The notes below the pieces were generated by a model that worked only from the letters and a program-made list of their open reading frames with translations, did no database searches and was not told the DNA's origin. 64,000 nt of DNA, from contig NZ_LQIS01000012.1 in assembly GCF_001499905.1 (NCBI RefSeq), positions 124,001-188,000 of the forward strand, in the 5' to 3' direction. The stretch comes from Mycobacterium sp. GA-1285. Lineage in GTDB: Bacteria > Actinomycetota > Actinomycetes > Mycobacteriales > Mycobacteriaceae. Shown in pieces: positions 25,142-33,224 of this stretch. The first letter of the stretch is position 1, and every line of letters starts with the position of its first letter. Made by a program: the position numbers and the translations under genes.

Positions 25142-26286
25142 GCATGTGGCACACCCCCGAACGCGAACAACTCCGTAAGGCCGTGCGGACGTTCGCCGAG
25201 CGCGAGGTGCTTCCGCACGTCGACGAATGGGAACGCACCGGCGAGCTGCCGCGCGAGCTACACCTCAGGGCCGGCGCCGCCGGGCTGTTGGGCGCAGGAT
25301 TCCCCGAGCCGGTCGGCGGTGGCGGCGGCGACGGCGTCGATGCGGTGGTGATCTGCGAGGAGATGCACTACGCCGGTGCCCCCGGCGGGGTGTTCGCCTC
25401 ACTGTTCACCTCGGGCATCGCGGTGCCGCACATGATCGCCTCGGGCGACGAGCGATTGATCGACACATACGTGCGGCCGACCCTGCGCGGCGAGAAGATC
25501 GGCAGCCTCGCGATCACCGAACCCGGCGGCGGCTCCGACGTCGGGCACCTGACGACCAAGGCGCTCCGCGACGGAGACGATTACATCGTCAACGGCGCCA
25601 AGACCTACATCACGTCGGGCGTGCGCGCCGATTACGTCGTGACCGCGGTGCGCACCGGCGGACCGGGGGCGGCAGGAATCTCGTTGCTCGTGGTGGACAA
25701 GGGCACGCCTGGATTTCAGGTCACCCGCAAGCTCGACAAGATGGGCTGGCGCTCGTCGGACACCGCCGAACTCTCCTACACCGATGTGCGGGTGCCCGCG
25801 GCCAATCTGGTGGGTACCGAGAACTCCGGCTTCCTGCAGATCGCGGCGGCGTTCGTGTCCGAACGCGTCGGACTCGCCGCGCAGGCCTACGCCAGCGCGC
25901 AACGCTGCCTGGACCTCACCGTCGAGTGGTGCCGCAACCGGGAAACCTTTGGCCGGCCGTTGATCTCGCGACAGCAGGTACAGAACACGTTGGCCGAGAT
26001 GGCGCGCCGCGTCGACGTCGCTCGGGTGTACACACGTCACGTCGTCGAACGACAGATCCATGGTGAGACCAACCTGATCGCCGAAGTGTGCTTCGCCAAG
26101 AACACCGCCGTCGAGGCCGGCGAGTGGGTGGCCAACCAGGCCGTCCAGTTGTTCGGCGGCATGGGCTACATGGCCGAGTCCGAGGTCGAACGCCAGTATC
26201 GCGACATGCGCATCCTCGGAATCGGCGGCGGCACAACCGAAATACTCACTTCCCTGGCCGCCAAGACGTTGGGATTCCAGTCGTGA
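25138..26286 (+). CDS. fadE13: Acyl-CoA dehydrogenase FadE13
   Basis: The protein has 382 residues. AAAGGAG at 25123-25129 is 8 bp from the GTG at 25138, which overlaps the upstream stop by 4 bp. An ATG at 25144 is possible. FAD-binding signatures ITEPGGGSD and FGGMGYMAESEVER are present. The MCAD-type catalytic glutamate of the YEGT motif is replaced (IGGGT, Gly364), but Glu242 in FVSERVG sits where isovaleryl-CoA dehydrogenase has its base. This suggests a branched or bulky acyl-CoA substrate. It should introduce the double bond before carboxylation by AccA2/AccD2. Confidence 0.9.
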   Translation: MSMWHTPEREQLRKAVRTFAEREVLPHVDEWERTGELPRELHLRAGAAGLLGAGFPEPVGGGGGDGVDAVVICEEMHYAGAPGGVFASLFTSGIAVPHMIASGDERLIDTYVRPTLRGEKIGSLAITEPGGGSDVGHLTTKALRDGDDYIVNGAKTYITSGVRADYVVTAVRTGGPGAAGISLLVVDKGTPGFQVTRKLDKMGWRSSDTAELSYTDVRVPAANLVGTENSGFLQIAAAFVSERVGLAAQAYASAQRCLDLTVEWCRNRETFGRPLISRQQVQNTLAEMARRVDVARVYTRHVVERQIHGETNLIAEVCFAKNTAVEAGEWVANQAVQLFGGMGYMAESEVERQYRDMRILGIGGGTTEILTSLAAKTLGFQS

Positions 26287-27878
26287 CCGCTCTGCGCTCC
26301 ACGCTCGACGCCGCATCGCCCGCGTTCGGCGAGGCGAGTGCCGCGATGACCGCCAAACTCGCCGAACTCGAGGCCGAACACGCCAAGGCGCTGGCGGGCG
26401 GCGGTGCGAAGTACGTGCAACGCCACCACGACCGCGGCAAGCTGACCGCTCGCGAGCGCATCGAGTTGCTGATCGACCCCGACTCGCCGTTTCTCGAGTT
26501 GAGCCCGCTGGCGGCGTGGGGCAGCGACTTCACCGTCGGTGCCAGCGTGGTCACCGGCATCGGCGCGGTAGAGGGCGTCGAATGCCTGATCGTCGCCAAC
26601 GACCCGACCGTCAAGGGCGGCACGAGCAACCCGTGGACGCTGAAGAAGATCCTGCGCGCCAACCAGATCGCGCTGCAGAACCGGCTCCCGCTGATCTCGC
26701 TGGTGGAATCGGGCGGTGCCGACCTGCCGACGCAGAAGGAGATCTTCATCCCCGGCGGGCAGATGTTCCGCGACCTGACCCGGTTGTCGGCGGCGGAAAT
26801 CCCGACGATCGCGCTGGTGTTCGGCAACTCCACCGCCGGCGGCGCCTACATCCCGGGCATGTCCGACCACGTCGTGATGATCAAGGAACGGTCCAAGGTG
26901 TTCCTGGCCGGGCCGCCGCTGGTGAAGATGGCCACCGGCGAGGAGTCCGACGACGAGTCGCTCGGTGGCGCCGAGATGCATGCCCGCACCTCCGGTCTGG
27001 CCGACTACTTCGCGCTCGATGAGCCCGACGCCATCCGGATCGGTCGCCGCATCGTCGCGCGGTTGAACTGGTGCAAGCATGGTCCGACGCCCGCGCCAGT
27101 GGTCGAACCGCTCTTCGACGCCGAAGAACTGGTCGGCATCGTGCCCGCGGATCTGCGCATCCCGTTCGACCCGCGCGACGTGATCGCACGCGTCGTCGAC
27201 GGCTCGGAGTTCGACGAATTCAAGCCGATGTACGGTTCGTCGCTGGTGACCGGCTGGGCAAGGCTGTACGGCTACCCCATCGGCATCCTGGCCAACGCTC
27301 GCGGCGTGCTGTTCAGCGAGGAGTCGCAGAAGGCCACCCAGTTCATCCAGTTGGCGAATCGCTCGAACACACCACTGTTGTTCCTGCACAACACGACCGG
27401 GTACATGGTCGGGCGCAAGTACGAGGAAGGCGGCATGATCAAGCACGGCTCGATGATGATCAACGCCGTCTCGAACTCGACCGTGCCCCACATCTCGCTG
27501 CTGATCGGCGCCTCCTATGGGGCGGGCCACTACGGGATGTGCGGCCGGGCGTATGACCCGCGATTCCTGTTCGCCTGGCCGAGCGCCAAGTCCGCGGTGA
27601 TGGGCGGGACGCAGTTGGCGGGAGTGCTGTCGATCGTCAGCCGTGCCGCCGCCGAGGCCCGCGGGCAGGCCGTCGACGAGGACGCCGATGCCGCGCTGCG
27701 GGCAGCGGTCGAAGCGCAGATCGACGCCGAGTCTCTTCCGATGTTCCTGTCGGGCAGGCTTTACGACGACGGGGTCATCGATCCCCGCGATACCCGCACC
27801 GTTCTCGGAATGTGCCTGTCCGCCATCGCCAGTGGCCCGATCGAGGGGACGTCGAACTTCGGCGTCTTCCGGATGTGA
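26283..27878 (+). CDS. accD2: Acyl-CoA carboxylase beta subunit (carboxyltransferase)
   Basis: The protein has 531 residues from a GTG that overlaps the fadE13 stop by 4 bp. Both crotonase-fold halves of a methylcrotonyl/geranyl-type carboxyltransferase are present: VKGGTSNPWTLKKILRA and LVESGGADLPTQ in the N-half, NSTAGGAYIPGMSDHVV and FLAGPPLVKMATGEE, and GYMVGRKYEEGGMIKHGSMM with GASYGAGHYGMCGRAYDPRF in the C-half. It moves CO2 from biotin to an alpha,beta-unsaturated acyl-CoA. The whole protein resembles MCC-beta more than propionyl-CoA carboxylase. Its physiological substrate is unproven. Confidence 0.93.
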   Translation: MTALRSTLDAASPAFGEASAAMTAKLAELEAEHAKALAGGGAKYVQRHHDRGKLTARERIELLIDPDSPFLELSPLAAWGSDFTVGASVVTGIGAVEGVECLIVANDPTVKGGTSNPWTLKKILRANQIALQNRLPLISLVESGGADLPTQKEIFIPGGQMFRDLTRLSAAEIPTIALVFGNSTAGGAYIPGMSDHVVMIKERSKVFLAGPPLVKMATGEESDDESLGGAEMHARTSGLADYFALDEPDAIRIGRRIVARLNWCKHGPTPAPVVEPLFDAEELVGIVPADLRIPFDPRDVIARVVDGSEFDEFKPMYGSSLVTGWARLYGYPIGILANARGVLFSEESQKATQFIQLANRSNTPLLFLHNTTGYMVGRKYEEGGMIKHGSMMINAVSNSTVPHISLLIGASYGAGHYGMCGRAYDPRFLFAWPSAKSAVMGGTQLAGVLSIVSRAAAEARGQAVDEDADAALRAAVEAQIDAESLPMFLSGRLYDDGVIDPRDTRTVLGMCLSAIASGPIEGTSNFGVFRM

Positions 27879-27886
27879 GCGTCCCG

Positions 27887-29833
27887 ATGTCAGCGATGAT
27901 CACTCGAGTTCTGGTCGCCAACCGCGGAGAGATCGCCCGCCGGGTGTTCGCGACGTGCAGGAGGCTCGGCATCGGCACCGTGGCCGTCTACACCGACCCC
28001 GACAGGCACTCCCCCCACGTCGGCGAGGCCGACGCGCGGGTACGCCTGGACGGGCGCACCGGATACCTCGACGCCGATCAGCTGATCGCCGCGGCTGCGG
28101 CCGCAGGCGCCGACGCCGTCCATCCGGGATACGGGTTCTTGTCGGAGAACGCCGAATTCGCGACCGCGGTACACCAGGCGGGTCTGACGTGGATCGGACC
28201 GCCACCCGCCGCGGTCGCCGCGATGGGCAGCAAGATCGAGGCGAAGAAGTTGATGGCCGCCGCGGGCGTGCTCGTACTCGATGAGCTGGACCCCGACGGC
28301 GTGACCGCCGACCAACTGCCGGTGCTGATCAAGGCCTCGGCGGGCGGCGGCGGCCGCGGGATGCGCGTCGTACGCGAGCTGTCCGCGCTGCCGGGCCAAG
28401 TGGAAGCCGCGCGCCGGGAGGCGGCGTCGGCGTTCGGCGACCCGACCGTGTTCTGCGAGCGCTACCTGGCCAGCGGCCACCACGTCGAGGTTCAGGTGCT
28501 CGCCGACGAACACGGCACCGTCTGGGCGGTCGGCGAGCGGGAGTGCTCGATCCAGCGGCGCCACCAGAAGATCATCGAAGAGGCGCCCTCGCCGCTCGTC
28601 GAACGCACACCGGGCATGCGCGCCAAGCTCTTCGACGCCGCGCGGCTGGCCGCGACCGCAATCGGCTACACCGGAGCGGGCACCGTCGAGTTCATGGCGG
28701 ACGGGTCCGGTGACTTCTACTTCCTCGAGATGAACACCCGGTTGCAGGTCGAACACCCCGTCACCGAGGAGACCACCGGCCTGGATCTGGTTGAGCTGCA
28801 ACTGCTGATCGCCGACGGCGGCAGACTCGACGCCGAACCGCCGCCTTCGCGGGGCCACGCGATCGAGGCGCGGCTCTACGCCGAGGACCCGGCGAAGGAT
28901 TGGCAGCCGCAGGCCGGGACCGTGCACCGCTTCGAGGTCCCCGCCAACGTGCGGGTGGATTCGGGAATCGTCGACGGGTCGGTGGTGTCGATCTTCTACG
29001 ACCCGATGCTGGCCAAGGTGATCTCCCACGCACCCAACCGTCGGCAGGCGGCCACCGTACTCGCCGACGCGTTGTCCCGCAGCCACATTCACGGGGTGCG
29101 CACCAACCGCGATCTTCTGGTCAACGTGCTGCGGCATCCGGCGTTCCTCGACGGTGCCACCGATACCGCGTTCTTCGACACGCACGGCCTCGCGTCGTTG
29201 GCCGCACCGCTCGCCGACGACCGCACAATCGCGTTGTCGGCGGTGGCCGCCGCGCTCGCCGATGCGGCGCAGAACCGCAGCAGCGCCACGGCGTTCGCCG
29301 CCGCCCCCAGCGGTTGGCGCAATCTGGCGTCGGGCCACCAGAGCACGCGGTACGCCGACGCCTCGGGCGTCGAACACGACGTGCGTTACCGCTTCACCCG
29401 CTCGGGCCTGGAGTTGCCGGACCACGACGACGTCTCGCTCCTCTCGGCATCACCGACGCGGATCGTGTTGACGGTGGCGGGAGTGGACCGGCCCTTCGAG
29501 GTGGCACGTCACGGCCACGACGTGTTCGTCGACTCGCCATCGGGTCCGGTTCATCTCACCGTGAAACCGCGATTCGGGGACCCCGACGACGCCGTTGCAC
29601 ACGGCTCGCTGTTGGCGCCGATGCCCGGTTCGGTGCTGCGCGTCGGTGCCGCGGTCGGCGACACCGTCACCGCCGGTCAACCGCTGGTGTGGCTGGAAGC
29701 CATGAAGATGGAGCACACCGTCACCGCACCCAGCGACGGTGTGCTCGCCGAACTCAACGCCGAACCCGGCCAACAAGTCGACGTCGGCTTCGTCATCGCC
29801 CGAGTCGTCGCCCGATCCGAAGGAGAACAGTGA
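27887..29833 (+). CDS. accA2: Acyl-CoA carboxylase alpha subunit (biotin carboxylase/BCCP)
   Basis: The protein has 648 residues from the ATG at 27887. A GTG at 27875 would overlap the accD2 stop in the same GTGA style as its neighbours, and an ATG at 27896 is also possible. It contains the biotin carboxylase domain (RVLVANRGEIARRV, HPGYGFLSENAEFA, the ATP loop SAGGGGRGMR, EMNTRLQVEHPVTEE), a BT-like linker, and a C-terminal biotinyl domain with EAMKMEHTV, where Lys607 is the biotin site. It pairs with AccD2. Confidence 0.94.
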   Translation: MSAMITRVLVANRGEIARRVFATCRRLGIGTVAVYTDPDRHSPHVGEADARVRLDGRTGYLDADQLIAAAAAAGADAVHPGYGFLSENAEFATAVHQAGLTWIGPPPAAVAAMGSKIEAKKLMAAAGVLVLDELDPDGVTADQLPVLIKASAGGGGRGMRVVRELSALPGQVEAARREAASAFGDPTVFCERYLASGHHVEVQVLADEHGTVWAVGERECSIQRRHQKIIEEAPSPLVERTPGMRAKLFDAARLAATAIGYTGAGTVEFMADGSGDFYFLEMNTRLQVEHPVTEETTGLDLVELQLLIADGGRLDAEPPPSRGHAIEARLYAEDPAKDWQPQAGTVHRFEVPANVRVDSGIVDGSVVSIFYDPMLAKVISHAPNRRQAATVLADALSRSHIHGVRTNRDLLVNVLRHPAFLDGATDTAFFDTHGLASLAAPLADDRTIALSAVAAALADAAQNRSSATAFAAAPSGWRNLASGHQSTRYADASGVEHDVRYRFTRSGLELPDHDDVSLLSASPTRIVLTVAGVDRPFEVARHGHDVFVDSPSGPVHLTVKPRFGDPDDAVAHGSLLAPMPGSVLRVGAAVGDTVTAGQPLVWLEAMKMEHTVTAPSDGVLAELNAEPGQQVDVGFVIARVVARSEGEQ

Positions 29834-30990
29834 GCAGTTTCGTCGAGACCGAAGAACAGCAGGCGTTACGCAAGTCGGTCGCCGCGATGGCCGCGAACTT
29901 CGGCCAGGACTACTACCTCGAAAAGGCGCGCGCCGATCAGCACACCGACGAGTTGTGGTCGGAGGCAGGCAAACTCGGGTTCATCGGCGTGAACCTGCCC
30001 GAGGAGTACGGTGGCGGCGGCGCGGGCATGTATGAGCTGTCCATCGTGATGGAGGAGATGTCGGCGGCGGGATGCCCGCTGCTGCTGATGGTGGTCTCGC
30101 CCGCGATCAACGGCACCATCATCGCCAAATTCGGCACCGACGACCAGAAGAGGCGGTGGCTGCCGGGCATCGCCGACGGTTCGATCACCATGGCGTTCGC
30201 GATCACCGAACCCGACGCGGGCTCCAACAGCCACCGCATCACCACGACCGCGCGCCGCGACGGAGGCGACTGGATCCTGTCCGGGCAGAAGGTGTACATC
30301 TCCGGCGTCGACCAGGCGCAGGCGGTGCTCGTCGTCGGCCGCACCGAAGACCACAAGACCGGTAACCTCAAACCGGCGCTGTTCATCGTGCCCACCGACA
30401 CAAAAGGGTTGAACGCGACCAAGATCGAGATGGAACTGGTCAGCCCGGAAAACCAGTTCCAGCTCTTCCTCGATGAGGTTCGGCTGCCCGCCGACGCCCT
30501 GGTCGGCTCCGAGGACGCCGCGATCGCGCAGCTGTTCGCCGGACTGAATCCTGAGCGCATCATGGGCGCCGCGAGCGCGGTCGGCATGGGCCGGTTCGCG
30601 ATCAACAAGGCCGTCGACTACGTCAAGACACGTCAGGTGTGGAAGACACCGATCGGCGCCCACCAAGGGCTCTCACACCCGTTGGCGCAGAACCACATCG
30701 AGATCGAACTGGCGAAGCTGATGATGCAGAAGGCGGCGTCGCTCTACGACGCAGGAGACGACGTCGGCGCCGCCGAGGCCGCGAACATGGCCAAGTACGC
30801 CGCAGGCGAGGCGTCGGTGCGCGCGGTCGACCAGGCGGTGCAGTCGATGGGCGGCAACGGCCTCACCAAGGAGTACGGCATCGCCGCGGCGGTGACGGCC
30901 TCGAAGCTCGCTCGCATCGCGCCCGTCAGCAGGGAGATGATCCTCAACTTCGTTGCCCAGACCTCGCTCGGGCTGCCCCGGTCGTACTGA
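29830..30990 (+). CDS. fadE12: Acyl-CoA dehydrogenase FadE12
   Basis: The protein has 386 residues from a GTG at 29830, 4 bp after AGGAG and overlapping the accA2 stop by 4 bp. Motifs include AFAITEPDAGSNS, VYISGVDQA and QSMGGNGLTKEYG. As in FadE13, the YEGT glutamate is absent (Pro365 in IAPVS) and a glutamate at 242 (LNPERIM) takes the isovaleryl-CoA dehydrogenase position. Two such enzymes in one operon suggest a pathway with two oxidation steps, or two substrates. Confidence 0.9.
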   Translation: MSSFVETEEQQALRKSVAAMAANFGQDYYLEKARADQHTDELWSEAGKLGFIGVNLPEEYGGGGAGMYELSIVMEEMSAAGCPLLLMVVSPAINGTIIAKFGTDDQKRRWLPGIADGSITMAFAITEPDAGSNSHRITTTARRDGGDWILSGQKVYISGVDQAQAVLVVGRTEDHKTGNLKPALFIVPTDTKGLNATKIEMELVSPENQFQLFLDEVRLPADALVGSEDAAIAQLFAGLNPERIMGAASAVGMGRFAINKAVDYVKTRQVWKTPIGAHQGLSHPLAQNHIEIELAKLMMQKAASLYDAGDDVGAAEAANMAKYAAGEASVRAVDQAVQSMGGNGLTKEYGIAAAVTASKLARIAPVSREMILNFVAQTSLGLPRSY

Positions 30991-31003
30991 TGGGCTGGTA
31001 TCG

Positions 31004-31774
31004 ATGAGCGCACTCGTCAAATTCGCGGTCGACGGGCCCGTTGCCCGGCTCACCCTCGACTCACCGGACAACCGCAATGCGTTGTCGACCGCGCTGGTCG
31101 AACAGTTGCACCAGGGCTTCACCGACGCCGTCGCCGATCCCGATGTGCGCGTCGTCGTGCTCGGGCATACCGGCCGAACCTTCTGCGCGGGAGCCGATCT
31201 GAGTGAGGCGGCGGGGCGCGAACCGAGCGACCTGGCCGTCGACCGCGCCCGTGAGATGACCCGGCTGCTGCGCCGCATCCTCGAGTTGCCGGTCCCGATG
31301 GTGGGCGCCATCGACGGGCATGTGCGCGCGGGCGGGCTCGGGCTGGTCGGCGCGTGCGACATCGTCGTGGCCGGCCCGCAGAGCACGTTCGCGCTGACCG
31401 AGGCCCGCATCGGCGTCGCGCCGTCGATCATCTCGCTCACCCTGCTTCCCAGGATGACCAGCCGCGCGGCGAGCCGCTATTTCGTCACCGGGGAGAAGTT
31501 CCTCGCCGCGGAGGCTGCCGAGATGGGGTTGATCACGATCGCCTCCGACGACGTCGACGCCGGCGTCGCCGAGCTGACCGCCGCGATCGCCAAGGCGTCG
31601 CCGCAGGGACTGGCGGCCTCGAAAGCGTTGGTCAGCGCGCCGATCCTGGAATCCTTCGATCACCACGCCGAAGAGCTCACCGCGCAGAGCGCCGAGTTGT
31701 TCGTCTCCGAGCAGGCCCGCGAAGGCATGCTCGCGTTCCTCGAGAAGCGCGAGCCGAGGTGGGCGGTGGGCTGA
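31004..31774 (+). CDS. echA7: Enoyl-CoA hydratase EchA7
   Basis: The protein has 256 residues with a crotonase fold. AGADLSEAAGRE follows the first oxyanion-hole region (RTFCAGADLS), and GHVRAGGLGLVGACDIVVA gives the second. TEARIGVAPSIISL carries the region of the catalytic glutamates. It would hydrate the carboxylated enoyl-CoA, in the position of methylglutaconyl-CoA or isohexenylglutaconyl-CoA hydratase. There is a 13-bp gap after fadE12, and its stop overlaps the next ATG by one base. Confidence 0.9.
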   Translation: MSALVKFAVDGPVARLTLDSPDNRNALSTALVEQLHQGFTDAVADPDVRVVVLGHTGRTFCAGADLSEAAGREPSDLAVDRAREMTRLLRRILELPVPMVGAIDGHVRAGGLGLVGACDIVVAGPQSTFALTEARIGVAPSIISLTLLPRMTSRAASRYFVTGEKFLAAEAAEMGLITIASDDVDAGVAELTAAIAKASPQGLAASKALVSAPILESFDHHAEELTAQSAELFVSEQAREGMLAFLEKREPRWAVG

Positions 31775-32535
31775 TGTCACGTACGGTTCTCGTCACCGGG
31801 GCAACGGGCACGCTGGGCCGCCGCGTGGTTCCGGAGGCCATCGACGTCGGCCACGACGTACGGGCGTTGAGCCGCAAGAGCCATGTCGGGTACACCGGCG
31901 TGCACTGGGCCCAGGCCGATCTGCTGACGGGCACCGGCCTGGACGCGGCCGTCGACGGCATCGAGGTCGTGGTCAACTGCGCGACGCAACCGACCGGCGA
32001 CAAGGACGTCACCGCGATGCGCAACCTCGTCGCATCGGCCCGCCGGTCCGGCGTCGCCCACATCGTGCACGTGTCGATCGTCGGCATCGACCGCATCCCG
32101 CTGCCGTACTACCGCACGAAGCTGCGCGCTGAACAGGTCCTCGAAGCGTCCGGCGTCGGCCACACGGTGCTGCGCGCGACGCAGTTCCACGACCTGATCC
32201 GCACGATCTTCTCGCTGCAGCGGTACTTCCCCGTGCTGGGGGCGTTTCGCGGGGTGCGGTTTCAGCCGATTCACACCGCCGACGTCGCGACACGGCTGGT
32301 GGAACTCGTCGACGCCGAACCGACCGGGCGGGCGCCGGACATCGGCGGTCCAGCGGTGCACACGCACACGGAGTTGGCACGCATGTATCTCCATGCAGTA
32401 GCGAGCCGGCGCCGAGTCGTTCCGGTTCCCGTGCCGGGACGAATCGGCAGCGAGCTGCGGGCGGGCGCGAACCTGGTTCCGGGCAACCCGGTGGGCACGG
32501 TCGGCTTCGCCGAATTCCTGGCGGCCAGACAATAG
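31774..32535 (+). CDS. NmrA-like NAD(P)-binding reductase
   Basis: The protein has 253 residues. It begins with a Rossmann loop VLVTGATGTLGRRV and follows the atypical SDR / NmrA pattern (VVNCATQPTGDKDV, HIVHVSIVGIDR, PYYRTKLRAEQVL), with a partly conserved Tyr-x-x-x-Lys. It is coupled to echA7 by a TGATG overlap, so it belongs to the catabolic operon. The Atu operon also carries SDR enzymes (AtuB, AtuG), but sequence similarity to those is not claimed. Substrate unknown. Confidence 0.82.
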   Translation: MSRTVLVTGATGTLGRRVVPEAIDVGHDVRALSRKSHVGYTGVHWAQADLLTGTGLDAAVDGIEVVVNCATQPTGDKDVTAMRNLVASARRSGVAHIVHVSIVGIDRIPLPYYRTKLRAEQVLEASGVGHTVLRATQFHDLIRTIFSLQRYFPVLGAFRGVRFQPIHTADVATRLVELVDAEPTGRAPDIGGPAVHTHTELARMYLHAVASRRRVVPVPVPGRIGSELRAGANLVPGNPVGTVGFAEFLAARQ

Positions 32536-32627
32536 TTTGTCCGTCTAGATTCTTCGCCGTAGCGAGTCAGGGCACAGTTTGGCCTACTTGCTTGCATGTG
32601 CCACGGTTCGTCGTACGCTCGTAGCCG

Positions 32628-33209
32628 ATGAGCAATCCAGCGTCGCGGAGCGGTTCGATGCGTGCTGCTGACACCGATCGAATTCAGGTGGCACAGCTGC
32701 TCACTGATGCCGCCGCCCAGGGCCGGCTTCAACTCAGCGAGTATGAGGACCGGCTGACCAAGGCCTATGCCGCGCAAACCTATGACGAGCTGGACCGGTT
32801 GTCGGCGGATCTGCCCGGCGCGATCACCCGGGGGCGCAGCGGCGGCCCGTGCCGGCCGGCGCCGTCGACGATGCTGCTGGCGATCATGAGCGGCTTCGAG
32901 CGCCGCGGCCGCTGGAATGTGCCCCGACGGATGACCACGTTCGCCCTGTTCGGTGGCGGGGTGGTGGACTTGCGGTATGCCGACTTCACCTCCCCGGAGG
33001 TGGAGATCCACGCGTACTCGATCTTCGGCGGCCAGACCATCCTGGTGCCGCCGGAGGTCAACGTCGATCTGCGTGGCGTCGGCGTGATGGGCACCTTCGA
33101 CCGCTCCGTGGAGGGCGAGGGCTCGCCCGGCGCACCGTGCGTGTGCATCAGCGGCTTCTCCCTGTGGGGCCGCGTCGGGGTGAAGCGCAAGAAGCGCAAG
33201 GCCGCCTGA
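32628..33209 (+). CDS. DUF1707 domain protein (Rv0966c-like)
   Basis: The protein has 193 residues. The N-terminal DUF1707 domain (about 9-62) carries the pattern MRAADTDRIQVAQLLTDAAAQGRLQLSEYEDRL split over the domain, typical of small actinobacterial regulators or anchors. The C-terminal half is a beta-helix-like LiaF/DUF2154-type region (FALFGGGVVDLR, VEIHAYSIFGGQTILVP, GVGVMGTFDRS). It ends in a basic tail KRKKRK. It probably has a membrane-proximal or envelope-sensing role, but nothing specific is known. Confidence 0.8.
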   Translation: MSNPASRSGSMRAADTDRIQVAQLLTDAAAQGRLQLSEYEDRLTKAYAAQTYDELDRLSADLPGAITRGRSGGPCRPAPSTMLLAIMSGFERRGRWNVPRRMTTFALFGGGVVDLRYADFTSPEVEIHAYSIFGGQTILVPPEVNVDLRGVGVMGTFDRSVEGEGSPGAPCVCISGFSLWGRVGVKRKKRKAA

Positions 33210-33224
33210 GCCTTCCGCCCGCGC

